Source: Strongyloides papillosus (Eukaryota; Nematoda; Chromadorea; Rhabditida; Strongyloididae). Taken from it: 64,000 bases of DNA. This document shows, piece by piece, positions 44,669 to 55,286 of the stretch; position 1 is the first letter of the stretch; every line of letters starts with the position of its first letter. The translations under genes and the position numbers were made by a program. The stretch lies in NCBI GenBank assembly GCA_005656395.1, contig SRSI01000002.1, forward strand, positions 186,001-250,000, given 5' to 3'. Under the pieces are notes generated by a model that was not told the DNA's origin, made no database searches, and was given only the letters and a program-made list of their open reading frames with translations.

Positions 44669-45237
44669 GATCTACTCAATAGTATAAATTTACGTTTTTA
44701 TTTCAAGAAAAAAAATACTAATAATGTTTTAAAGTAGAAAGTTACTTATGGAACACCCTCTCTATAAAAGATAGTAATTTTTTACATTAATAGTGTGAAT
44801 ACACAGAAAAATGGCAATTACATAAACTCCTATAACTTCCTTTAAACGTAGCTTTTTTTAGTCTATCTTAATATATGTTGTAGAAAACAAGTAAGGTTAT
44901 CGAATGGATAGAATATAGTAAAATTTTATAAATTATATCTAAAATTATGATCTTCCATTTGATAGAGGTAACTTATCTGTCACAGAGTGTACACATTATC
45001 TAATTAATATATTTTATTCTATTATTATAAGGTGTATATTCTATTTTACTGTTCATGTATAAAAACAACTTATTTATTTGTATAAAATTATTTTTTATTT
45101 GAAATGAATTTCTAGACAATTAATTGTTAAAAATGATGAAAAAAAATTAGAATAATTTTTTAAATACATTATTAAAAAATTATTAGTGTAGATAATTATT
45201 GAAGAAATTCTTTAGTGTTATGGATATATTATTTTTT
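44669..45237. other. No gene seen
   Basis: AT-rich. It contains ATACACAGAAAAATGGCAAT near 44810, reminiscent of the copy A terminus, but no partner end is visible. Confidence 0.3.
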
Positions 45238-45752
45238 TTATTTAAAAATTGTTTTTTCTAAAACCTTTTCTTCTCTGACGATATTTTCTTTTTCAGGTGT
45301 ACTAAAGGAAATTTTACTAAAATTGTAGACAGAATATCTTCCTATTGTTATTTCTTTTGGCCATACATTTTTAACAGATGCTTTTATTTTATGATAGCCA
45401 CAACTTAAATAGAAACTAGCATTATAATCTATTAAATAGATAAGTAATTAAAATTATATTTATATTCACCTTGTATTCCTGGGTTATCCAAATATTTTCC
45501 AATTACAAAAGTTTTATTACAATATTCATACTTATATTCAACTACACGTCTCTCCTCTAGATATATTATTGCATAACCATAATCAAAATCACAATCATAT
45601 TTTCTACATGATGGACATTCAATGCTTCCTGTGAGAAAAACATTATACTTCATCGGATGAGTTATATTTCCACGTAGTTTAGATTTCGAAACAATAATTT
45701 TAAATATTGAAATACAAACTATAAATACTGTTAATGCTTTTAAAAATGCCAT
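45238..45752 (-). CDS. Small secreted cysteine-containing protein, two exons
   Basis: Exons 45752-45470 and 45428-45238 with a 41-nt phase-1 intron (GTGAAT..TTTAATAG) encode 157 aa. A signal peptide (MAFLKALTVFIVCISIFKI) leads into FLTGSIECPSCRKYDCD and AIIYLEERRVVEYKYEYC, then, in exon 2, ASFYLSCGYHKIKASVKNVW. The strand pattern, with a cysteine in the first strand and a late CGYHKI, recalls the transthyretin-like (TTL) family of secreted nematode proteins, but the fit is loose. Unspliced, the frame would stop just after exon 1 at 45432. The spliced version removes that stop and keeps the frame open to a TAA at 45238, which supports the model. Confidence 0.6.
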
Positions 45753-46574
45753 TTAGAAATAATTCACTTCAAATTTTTGAAAATTTCCTTAAATACTTGA
45801 AATTGTTATACGAAATTATTGAAAAACATATATTTAAACATATGAACAATCAAAGAAAAATAAATATTATAAAATATTGCAGATTAAAAAAATATAAATA
45901 TAATAAAAGTCAAATTTATATTAAATAAATAAAATTTATAAATTTTGTATAATATTAACTTTTACCTAAAAAGAACGAACAATCAATTGCAAAATATGGT
46001 AAAGTTTTGATTAATTCAATTTAAACGACATAAAAGTAAAAGCATAATAAAATATAAGCTTACAAGTATTAATTTAATATGAGTGTGAAATATTAGCGTT
46101 TAAAACTAAAAGACAGCTTGCATAATAAAACAAAATTTATTAATAAAATCAAATTAGTAAGATGTTTTATTTTTTCAAGTAGTTTATTTGAGAACTATAT
46201 TTTACTTCTCTCTTCTTAAGATCAAATTTTGATTTCCGAAGAAATCAGTGTACGGTTTGTTAAACTTTTACATTAATTTTGGATTTAAGGCACTTTAAAA
46301 ATTTTGAAAAGTCTATTATACACATTGTCAAATTCTAAGCAAAACAGTTTCATAATTTTGTTAAACGATTATTACTATTCAAATAATTTATTTTGCCATT
46401 TACTTGCTTAAGTTATATAAAAAAATCTGACTTTTTGCAGAGTTATAAATGTTAAAAATTAATGTCAATTCTAACTTCAAATGAGTGGAACATTTTTATT
46501 TTGAAAGGTATTTTAATAATTGTTACTGATTATGATAAAACAACTACCAATCACCACCTTGAAATGAAGATTCT
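45753..46574. other. No gene seen
   Basis: AT-rich upstream region of the two-exon secreted protein. The plus-strand frame at 45734-45928 is tyrosine/lysine AT noise. Confidence 0.3.
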
Positions 46575-46641
46575 GTTTCCAATGTCAGCTGCGCGTCAGT
46601 TTCATAATCTAATGTTTATGAGTTCGAGGCTCACATGAAGC
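46575..46641 (+). pseudogene. tRNA-Met(CAT)-like relic
   Basis: The stretch GCGCGTCAGTTTCATAATCT matches the D-stem, anticodon arm and CAT anticodon region of an elongator methionine tRNA. It is followed by GAGTTCGAGGCTCAC, a good T-arm with a consensus B box (GTTCGAGGC), and a 3' acceptor ATGAAGCA. The 5' acceptor TGTTTCCA pairs only partly, the D-loop is shortened and the anticodon stem is broken, so it is probably not functional. A run of five T follows at once. It could be a tRNA pseudogene or the head of a tRNA-derived SINE. Confidence 0.5.
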
Positions 46642-47236
46642 ATTCTTTTTGCAATTTTCCAAAATATTTAAAGTACTTTATATTTACTTGTTATACAAAA
46701 ATAATAGATACAAAAAAATAAATTTTGCTTTTTAATATTAATGCGATTTTTTTGTTTTACCGGTAAATTAGATTTATTGTATATAATATTGAGTTACTAG
46801 CATATTTGTATTTTTTTTATTGTGATATTTTTATAAATCAAATAGATTTATTACATTTTAATATTATTTTATTATATAGCAAAAACAAACAAATAGATAA
46901 AAATTATTTTTATGTTTTCAAACAAATAAATTTGATATCAACAGAAGTAATATATTTATTCAATGTAGTCAAATGAACCTATATTTTTTCATTTGTAAAT
47001 CTTAATTATTAAATAATTATATGAAAATTTATTTTACACTAAAAAATATCTAATGGATTTTATTTTAAGTTATCAAATAATGTTTTATGGGATTATAAAC
47101 ATAAAATGTTTTATATTTAAAAAATCGTAAGTTCAAGTAACTTAAATAAAAATATGTCAAATTTAATTTCTATATTAAATATATTATTTATATTTTATCA
47201 AACACTTTTTACTGAAATTAAATACTTTTAACTGGA
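46642..47236. other. No gene seen
   Basis: AT-rich sequence between the tRNA-like relic and the TATA box at 47237. Confidence 0.3.
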
Positions 47237-47424
47237 TATAAAAGAAAGTTCAAAAATATTAAAATCATTATTAAAATGAATTTCCAAAAATATCTGATTA
47301 TTTGGACTCAGTATTATTCAATATAGTATATAAAATTCTTCTTCTTTAAAAGATTCATCAAGTGTTAGTAAAAGCAATGAAAGCTCTGAAATGAGTTTTG
47401 AATTATTACCATTAACACAAAATA
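47237..47424 (+). pseudogene. Decayed third relative of the lysine-rich secreted family
   Basis: TATAAAAG at 47237-47244 lies 39 nt before an ATG at 47276, in the sequence context CATTATTAAAATG that resembles CATCATCAAAATG of the two intact copies. The first exon starts MNFQKYLIIW and, after a small frameshift, gives a serine-rich stretch SSSLKDSSSVSKSNESSEM comparable to the family pro-segment. An in-frame TAG lies at 47324-47326. The similarity ends at about 47424, where copy D of the TIR repeat begins. The rest of the gene was not found with confidence. Confidence 0.4.
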
Positions 47425-47560
47425 GGACAAATTTCGACATTACTATAGTAAAATCTAATAAAAATGTCCCACTATTTTAAAATGTCAAAATTTATTCAAA
47501 TTTTTAAAATATCAAGCGATAATATAAATGTTTTAAATGATTCAAAATGTTTATTTCCAC
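47425..47560. repeat. Interspersed TIR repeat, copy D (left end only)
   Basis: TTTATTCAAATTTTTAAAAT then ATATCAAGCGATA..ATAAATGTTTTAAATGAT follows the left third of copy A. The terminal box is not preserved. It abuts the decayed serine-rich exon. Confidence 0.5.
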
Positions 47561-48510
47561 ATAAAATATGTGTGATATTGCGGATTCTAATATTAAATAA
47601 GTTAAGCTCTTAATCTGTAAAAGAATCATCTCAATATCTTTTTATAAAAAAGTTACATGCACAAAAAAGCAAAAAAAAACAATTTTTTAAAAATAGCCAT
47701 AAGTCTTAATAGGACCATAATTTTTTAAAAATAAAAAAAATAAAAAATATTGTCTTTTAGTTCTACTAACCTGCAAAATTTTACGTTTTTATCTCTTCGT
47801 AGAAAAAAGTTATGAGCTCTCGCAGGTGGGGAGTTAATTATGGGACACTCTGTATAGTTCAATTTTTTAATTTGATTATGAAAAAAAATTAAAAATTAGT
47901 TGTTTAATTTAGTTTAATAACCTAATTAAACATAATTTTTTTAATCCAGGCAAAAAACAAGTGTTGCTAAATATAAGTTTCTTCAAATGCTAAAAACAAC
48001 TTATAAATGTGAATATTTATCATTATATATTATAAAAAACCCCTTGTAGCAAACTAAATGCTTTATTTAGTTTTTTAAGAAGGAAGCCTGTAAACTAAAA
48101 TTTAATCAAATTTTCTATTATTTGTTTAGTCTCCAATAGCAACAAAAAATATTCTAAAAAATTCAAAACAAAGAATAAGCCCAGTATATACAGTTATAAA
48201 AAGAACCATTTTTGTAACAAGCTTCAATTTTTAACGAAAACATTTTCTGAATCTACAAATATTAACACGTTTAATTACGATATGTACGAATTGGCACAAG
48301 AAAATATAATAGAAGAAAAAATGAATAAACCATACTTGATGTTTCACTTTTTTTAAATAGTTTTATTGAAGAAAATAAAAGTGTAAACATTGAAAATGAT
48401 GACATTCAAAGTGAAAACTTACCGGATGCAGAAGATTAAAATTATATTTATTGAAATTTCCTTTTTAATCTTTTTTTACCTATGTAAAGTAGTATGAAAT
48501 ACATATAATT
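47561..48510. other. No gene supported
   Basis: AT-rich. Short frames near 48120-48235 (ending in a stop) and 48281-48355 may be exon relics of the decayed gene at 47276, but the match is too weak to call. Confidence 0.3.
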
Positions 48511-48514
48511 TGCT

Positions 48515-48645
48515 AGTAATAAAAATTTATTAAGTGGTGTCACCCACATAATTTAACACGTATAAATATTAAAATTAAATTCAAATTTCACAATAATAAT
48601 ATTTATATTTTATTTATAATAATCAAATATTATAATTTGATTACA
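48515..48645 (-). repeat. 3' LTR of the gag-protease element
   Basis: 131 bp, extremely short for an LTR. It contains GTGTTAAATTATGTGGGTGA on the minus strand and a short palindrome AATATTTGATTATT-like arm next to the TG end. Confidence 0.85.
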
Positions 48646-48654
48646 TCTCCCTTA

Positions 48655-49008
48655 TCAACCAAAGCCAACAATTTCCTTTGCATGGCGTTTTAGAGGTTTA
48701 TCCTTGTTTTTTCTAACTTTCAAATTTACATAGAGCGGTTTTACTTCAGTAATTGCATGAATTTGTGATGTTTCAAACTTTATTTGATTTATAACTGTCT
48801 CTTTCATCTTTACCTTTTGTCTAGTGCGAAATTTCATAAAAAATGTAGGAATTTCTTGGAATGTTTCCAATCTTTTATAATACACACGGCGAGTTTTTCC
48901 CTTTTTACTTTGTCTCTTCAAAGCATAATCATTCTTAACTGAAATGCCATCTCCATCTTCTGGAATTCCTTTTATCTTCTCAGATATCTCTCCCCCTATT
49001 ATCCACAT
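48655..49008 (-). CDS. C-terminal frame of the gag-protease element (117 aa)
   Basis: It overlaps the end of the gag-protease frame by 29 nt in another frame and ends nine bases before the 3' LTR. It is basic and lysine-rich (KRQSKKGKTRRVYYKR) with no polymerase motif. It may be the tail of the polyprotein reached by frameshift, or the stub left when the pol gene was deleted. Confidence 0.5.
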   Translation of the reverse strand: MWIIGGEISEKIKGIPEDGDGISVKNDYALKRQSKKGKTRRVYYKRLETFQEIPTFFMKFRTRQKVKMKETVINQIKFETSQIHAITEVKPLYVNLKVRKNKDKPLKRHAKEIVGFG

Positions 49009-50683
49009 TGATTGTTTTTGATATGTTTGACTTTGTTGAAATACAATGTTTTACACTATATTTGTCAACAGGTGCTGGTTTCGGTATTTCTCTTTGATTA
49101 AACTGAAACTTTGGCACTTGAACAACATATGGCTTTACGTCGTCACATGATAATGTTGGACGTGTTGGAATCATGGACTCTCTTAATTTCTTTCTTTCAC
49201 ACATTGTCTTCAATCTGTTCCAATCATTGTAACTTACTCCATGATACAACCTTCCTCTAATAGTCATCTTGTTCTGACCATGATCCACTGCTACTCCTTT
49301 CATGTCCAGAAAATCAGTACCTAACGTGATCCCATAACGTTCATCCTTTCTTCTTGTGGTTTCAACACATACCCTTAAGTCAACATTAAATCCTATCTGA
49401 ATTGGCATAAGTTTTACATGATGTCCATTCTTGAATGTTCCTTCTATGTTTCCTGCAAACCCTACCTTAACTTCATCAAGATCATCTACTTCTCATCCCA
49501 TAGCTTCTGCTAGATTGTAGATGACTGATGTCTTGTTGGCTCCTCCGTCGATTAATGCTAAAATAGAAATATAATTGTTGTTCATCTCCTTTCCACTTTT
49601 GATCAACACGGGCAAAGTTACATCTTCACCGATTTCATCAACTTTAATTCTATTCATCAATATTAATTTCATTCTCTCATCAAGATCTATTGGTTCCACG
49701 TAATCCAACTTTGGCTCCTCTTTAACCTTCTTAACTTCACATAGCTTGGACTGAATGGAAGGTTCTTCCTTTCCTTTCTTCGAACATTCATATCTCTTAT
49801 GTCCTTGTTCACCACATCCAAAACATGATGGGACGTTTCCGACCTTGGTCTTCTCATCATATTGCTTCCCAAAGTAATTCTCATGGCGGTTATGGCTTCC
49901 ACTGACTTCCTTTCTCTGAAGACCTCGTTCCTTCCTCCTCTTGAAGTGATCATTGGTTGATACAAGTGCTGATATCAACTCCGAAGATGATTTCCATTCT
50001 TGACTTGTGGCTTTGTTCCATAACGTATCCCAATCTTCAACTTCTCTCTCAATGCGGTTACATTGTGCTTCTACGATCGCTTCTTTAGATGCATTTGGTT
50101 GCGATTTCCTTACCAACTCAGCTAGTTCCTTCAACTGCTCTTCAAACTTAGGTGCCATTGGATCCACTTTGAAACTCTTCAACCTTGATTTGATGGTTGA
50201 CCTTGCCAATTGTCCATCATAGCGATCCTTAAGGAAGTCACAAATGTCTTTATACGTAGACTCCGGTTTTCTCTCCGTTTCTTTTTCAATACACATTACG
50301 ATTTCATCACATGCCAGTGTCATCAATACCAATATTTTCTCTTCTTCAACTGTCTTCTGAAGCGTCATTGCTCTTCCCAAGCGATTCAACCATGGTTCGA
50401 TGTCTTCACTGACATCCTCAAACATTTTCATCTTTCCTATGTAGTCCGGCATCTCTTCAATTGCTTTAACTATCACTGGTTTCTCAAGTTCCAGTGTTTT
50501 AATCAACGAATCCTTCACAGCGGCAGATCTTTTCTTCTCACTTAAACTAGCAAACGGAGTAAGTTCTTCCAAAACTTCTTCTCCAAGATCCTCGTATCCG
50601 ATAGTTGTCTGCAGCTCCTCTAGCACAGCTTCCACAACTCCTTTGATTTCCTGTCTCTGCACAGAACTTGACCAATCTGACAT
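48980..50683 (-). pseudogene. Gag-protease polyprotein with one in-frame TGA
   Basis: From the ATG at 50683 the frame runs to 48980 (568 codons) with a single TGA at 49493-49495. Gag has a helical capsid-like region (EPWLNRLGRAMTLQ, KDICDFLKDRYDGQLARS) and one CCHC zinc knuckle, CFGCGEQGHKRYEC. The aspartic protease begins LALIDGGANKTSV, where the usual DS/TG reads DGG, and after the TGA continues to GITLGTDFLDM, the flap-distal LG box. The TGA falls between these halves of the protease, so it is a mutation rather than a programmed gag stop. The DGG change would also be expected to cripple catalysis. The gene family resembles Ty3/gypsy-type gag. Confidence 0.8.
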
Positions 50684-50754
50684 ACAAATCCCGTCAGACC
50701 TTAATGAACTCTTCTTGTTCCCTCGCTCTCCAGTAATAGAGCTTCTTGAAGAAG

Positions 50755-50885
50755 AGTAATAAAATTTTATTAAGTGGTGTCACCCACATAATGTAACACG
50801 TATAAATATTAAAATTATATTCAAATTTTACAATAATAATATTTATATTTAATTTATAATAATCAAATATTATAATTTGATTACA
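50755..50885 (-). repeat. 5' LTR of the gag-protease element
   Basis: The same 131 bp as the 3' LTR with five substitutions and no indels. It is followed on the minus strand by about 71 nt of leader before the gag ATG at 50683. Confidence 0.85.
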
Positions 50886-50889
50886 TGCT

Positions 50890-52338
50890 TATACACCTGG
50901 AAACAATGTTTTTTTTATATAAAATATTAAGTTTATAATTAATTATTTTAAAAAAAAAGTATTTTTCTTGAATTTTATAAAAATATTGTGAAAAATTTAA
51001 AATAAGACATATTGACGTGTGTTTAATGTCATTTATTGTAATTTGGTATATATCAATGATCAACATTTGTTTAATGTCAAAAGGTAAGTGTCATATGTTG
51101 ATTTTTAGCTATTTTTAGCATATGAATTTAAGGTGTGTCAATTATCCAATGTCAATATGCGAAATGGTTCAAAAAAAATGACCATTTTAATTTTTGTGTG
51201 TATGAATTATATCAGTAAAAATGACTTCTATCAGAATGGATAAAACATAAAGTTTAGAATCAGTGACTACAAATTCTACTTCTTCATTTTGCTACACAGC
51301 TAATGGACCTGAAAAAGATAAAAGCGTAAGTTCTTATTAGAATAAATTTTATACATCCATTATACCAAATCTTATCCAAATTTTTAATAAATATAATTAA
51401 ATATGTTAATTTTTTTAAGAAAACTTGTGAAACATTGGTAGAGAAAGTAACAATTATGGAAAAAAAACATAAATGAAATAAAAGAATTATTAAACAATTT
51501 AGTTGGTGAAAAAGAAAGGAAATCAAAGAAAAATTTTTTTGATACACAATTCATATCAATATGCAATTTAAAACTATAAATATTTTTATTTGAAATATAT
51601 TCTTTATCATTGGTCATAGTAATTAAACATTATATATCTACGTTTGAAATAAATTTTTGTAAAGCTTAATCTTATTCGTATATAAAAAAACTTTTTATTT
51701 TAAAATAAAATTTATGAATAATCAGAATATAGATATGGACATTTTTATAAAGTCCATTTTTTTACCTTTAAAATATTATCACATTTCTGAGTGTTATAAC
51801 TTTTTTACTCTTCGTAAAAATTTATATTGTTATACTCTTCAGTTAGCTTGGCTTGCTTTATACAAACAAACTCACGTTCAGAATTAAAAAACTTATTTCA
51901 ATACAGTTATTAATATTCTATTGCTCAAACAAAATAAACTGTCACAAATAAGCTTTTGAAGTATATAATCTATCTAACAATAAAAAAATTATTAGCAAAA
52001 AATTTCCGGACATTCTTCTTTGGTTTTTAATTAATTATTTCAAAAATATAGTAGTAATCCTCAATAGCTGTTAGTCTGGAATGTTTTATACTGTAATTGT
52101 TTATGTTAAACTATTAAATGTAAAAATATAACATTAACAAAATAACATTTTAAATTAATTTTATTCAAAATTAAAGATTTCAGAGAAAAAAAGTGATTGC
52201 ACAGGAAAGAAAATAATTTTTTAGAAAAGAAAATAATTTTTTAGGAAAGAAAATGATTAGATAACAAAAAAAATGATATGAATAGTTAAATTTGAATAAT
52301 GTTTTTGGGAAAGAAAATGATGAGATTGTCTCTGTGTG
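50890..52338. other. No gene supported
   Basis: AT-rich. Broken plus-strand frames near 51280-51580 encode lysine/glutamate-rich peptides but lack a consistent frame, start or homology. Near 52190-52320 the phrase GGAAAGAAAATGAT repeats several times. Confidence 0.3.
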
Positions 52339-52347
52339 TATAAAAAG
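52339..52347 (+). promoter_or_regulatory. TATA box of the 52.4-kb secreted gene
   Basis: TATAAAAAG lies 44 nt before the ATG at 52383. Confidence 0.55.
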
Positions 52348-52382
52348 AAAAATATTTTACATTTTAACATACAATTTTCAAT

Positions 52383-52952
52383 ATGAAAAGTATTACAGAA
52401 ATTTTTGTATTTATATTGCTTATTAATCTATTATTAATTAAGTTTAATAAAGCCAACGAACATTCAATCGAAGAATATACTCAGAAAAATTGTGAAGGTC
52501 TAATTAAAAAGCGAGATTTAATTGTTTCAATAATAAATAAACTCGGAGCAAAAGATAAAAACCCATTAAATGCAACAGAGACTTTGACTGCATTACAAAT
52601 ATATTTTGCTGTGTTTAACCAGGTTGAAGATGAAATAAAAGACTGTGTAAAAAACGAATTTATTTCTACTTATGATGCTGCAGCTAAAAATTTTGATTTC
52701 ACTACATTTTTTAATGACATTAATGTATTATGTAAACATATACTTGAAATGAAAGACTTTATTGATTCAAAATTGGATGAAGTAAAACAAATTGCTGGTG
52801 AAAATCTTTTTGAAAATCCTCATCTCGGAAGATATATGATAATACTTCGTACAGCATATTATTATGATTCAAAATTAAGGGAATGTGTACAAAAAACATT
52901 AAGATTTTCTTATCATAAAAAAATCCCAGAAACAGTAAATTTATTTAAATAA
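52383..52952 (+). CDS. Secreted helical protein of unknown family (189 aa)
   Basis: Single exon beginning with a signal peptide (MKSITEIFVFILLINLLLI, cleavage likely after the KANE region). The mature part of about 165 residues is predicted by eye to be mostly helical. It has four cysteines (in KNCEGL, IKDCVKN, NVLCKH and RECVQK) spaced so that two disulfides could hold a helical bundle, and one N-glycosylation sequon (NATE). It ends KKIPETVNLFK. No known motif was recognised. A TATA box just upstream and clean coding composition support it as a real gene. The four-cysteine helical plan is reminiscent of secreted lipid-binding or venom-like families of nematodes, but that is only a structural analogy. 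Confidence 0.7.
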   Translation: MKSITEIFVFILLINLLLIKFNKANEHSIEEYTQKNCEGLIKKRDLIVSIINKLGAKDKNPLNATETLTALQIYFAVFNQVEDEIKDCVKNEFISTYDAAAKNFDFTTFFNDINVLCKHILEMKDFIDSKLDEVKQIAGENLFENPHLGRYMIILRTAYYYDSKLRECVQKTLRFSYHKKIPETVNLFK

Positions 52953-53122
52953 TGTTAAAAATTAAATAATCAATAAATAATTTTCTATTTTTGCCAAATG
53001 TAAAAGTTTTTGCTCTTAACATGAAAAAGAAAGCAACGCACAAGTAAACGTACTTTTTATCAATAATATTTTTTAAACGATTAAATTTTCTTAAAATATT
53101 GATATGCAGCACTAATTGTATA

Positions 53123-54461
53123 CACACAGAGCTATGTTACTGAAAAACCTCTCGATTTTAGGATAGTACCTTTAGACAAAGAAAAATAATTTTATCTTTT
53201 GTCTACAGTTGTCATAAAAAGGCAATGGTGTCTCATGAAAGTTCGATTGATAAGAATAAGTTGTACACATATTTTTGTTGTAGAAAAATTGATTTTCCAT
53301 TAACTCTATATAATATCATGTGTATTCATAAAAATAAGAATTATCTCCAGATTTCTTGGCATCAATGATATATTTTTAACATACAAATATGATATTATAG
53401 TTGTTTTGTAACCAATAAAATGAAAATCATTAAGAGCATTAAAACAACTGTTGAATTATTTGTTGAAAAAAAACGGAATCTTAACACTTTTTTTAAAATA
53501 TATGGACTTTTTAATTGAAAAATTTTAGTGAATAATTTTTTTAGACTTTTTATTACTATGTTTATATAGAAAAAGTTACTTAATGGGAGAAACATTTTAT
53601 CACTAATTACAACAAGTTTCAAAGAAAGCTATAATTAGTTAAACTAACTTTATTTTTTAATGTTCGATGAAAAACGCTTTTTTTGTATATCAATATATTA
53701 ATAATGCTTCTTAATAATAAACAATCATAAAATTACATTATTTTAAATTCTTATCTGTCACATTTTTAAAAGTATAAAAATAAAATTAAATATACAGCAA
53801 ATCTAAAAGATCCGTAGTAATGTTTCTATGTAGTAATAATTATGCTGTAATATGCGAAACAATAATAAATAATGTAAAGGTACTATACTTTCAAAAAATT
53901 TTGATTGCAAAAATGAGGTAAGATTTCTGAAACATATATGAATAAATGAGTAATATTCTATAAATTGACCAATCTTATTATTGTTTAAAATTTTAGCCTG
54001 AGCATGAGAGTTCTAAAAAAAAGTATATATCGAGGTAACTCTTTTTTTAAAATTAATAAAATTAAAGTATTTAAATAGTTATGGCAATTTTTTAAAATTA
54101 TCTAGTAATGTTATACATGTTTGACGAAGGTCTTCTTGATCTATTAGAATAATAAAAATATTTTCATTAACTACTTCAAAAATTAATGGAATATAAATAT
54201 TTATTAATTAATTTTGGCAAACACTGATAAAACTCTATTTCATTTTATGTCACATAATGTTACTGTCTTTTTTTAATCTTATTATCATTAATTTAAGTTT
54301 TGTTAAACAAGAAAGGTGCATATGACTTTAAACTTATCAGGAAAATATTCGTGAAAAACCAATAGTTTTTGATGACAACTTTAGATAAAAGAAAAATTTT
54401 TTTCTCTTTGACCAACGACTGTCCTAAAATCGAATTTTTTTTCAGTGTCATAGCTGTGTGT
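53123..54461. mobile_element. DNA transposon/MITE with TIRs of about 105 bp
   Basis: The left end CACACAGAGCTATG and the right end, inverted, CACACACAGCTATG are flanked by TA on each side. The inverted match runs about 105 bp through CTGAAAAA, CGATTTTAGGA and TCTTTT(A/G)TCTA.AGTTGTCAT. The interior of about 1.1 kb has no transposase remnant. A short minus-strand frame at 53395-53622 inside looks like chance. Confidence 0.78.
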
Positions 54462-54463
54462 GT

Positions 54464-55284
54464 AAAAAATTGATTTTACGTAAATTTAACTTTTTTTAAA
54501 ATTCATATTGTGAGTCAATCAGACATATATACATCGGAAATTTTTAACCCCCCTCAATTTTTATTTCATTAATAAAAAGAATCATAAATAAATGAATGTT
54601 GCCAAATTTTTTTCAGTTTGAAACTATAAAACCAGATTGGACAATTTTTTTGAATCACCAAAAAGACTGCAATACAATTTTAGACTGAATATTATAAAAG
54701 TTATTTCACTTTAAATATTATCCTTAATCTTATATTTTTCCTACGATGTTTTGGCATAAACGTTATTTTAAAAAGTTATAACTTAAAAAATATCCATAAT
54801 TGAAATTTGATTGCATATTTTACATCTTATCATAGGGAATAAACTATTTAGAAGATATTTACCAAGAAAAATATAATATCTAGATTTCTAAAATATGCAG
54901 AAGATATATTATTTTTAATAAAAAATATCTTTAAAACAAGCATTTTTTACTGGAAAAATGTTTAAAATATTAAAATGACTACACACAAACCTAAACATGT
55001 TGTTTTAACCCATCATTCTGAGAATGCTACAAATCGATGGTGACATTAAAATAAACGATCATCAAAAGTGGAAGGGGGATCACAGCCTATATTTTACCTC
55101 ACTCTGTATCTACAATCTATCTTATTTTGCATATACGAAACGAAGTAGAATGTATTACTAAAATGAAGTAGAATGTACATGTAAAATTAGCTAGAATGTG
55201 TTTGTAAAATGGGTAAAACCGTAGACCTCAAAATACTATCGAATATATTACTTTTTTTTATACATTGTATTAGTCGAATTGACA
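54464..55284. other. No gene seen
   Basis: AT-rich. Near 55140-55205 a phrase with GAAGTAGAATGTA repeats two to three times; nothing else was recognised. Confidence 0.3.
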
Positions 55285-55286
55285 TA

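Larger units (their letters stand above)
48515..50885 (-). mobile_element. Compact gag-protease LTR retrotransposon (non-autonomous)
   Basis: Complete element of 2371 bp: 131-bp LTRs at 48515-48645 and 50755-50885, flanked by the target duplication TGCT (48511-48514, 50886-50889). On the minus strand each LTR starts TGTAATCAAA. A polypurine tract AAGGGAG ends the internal region right before the 3' LTR. The internal region codes gag and protease only; there is no reverse transcriptase, RNase H or integrase. The LTRs differ at five sites of 131, so insertion was fairly recent. It must depend on polymerase and integrase supplied by another element. No primer-binding site begins right after the 5' LTR; a TGG-starting stretch lies about 22 nt inside. 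Confidence 0.88.

Noticed and set aside
48120..48440. Possible 3' exons of the decayed gene at 47276
   Set aside because: A phrase VIKRTIFVT faintly resembles the family LKRSIIT site, but the frame is short and flanking residues do not align.
51284..51617. Two overlapping minus-strand F/I-rich frames and a broken plus-strand lysine-rich frame
   Set aside because: No consistent exon structure, signal peptide or homology.
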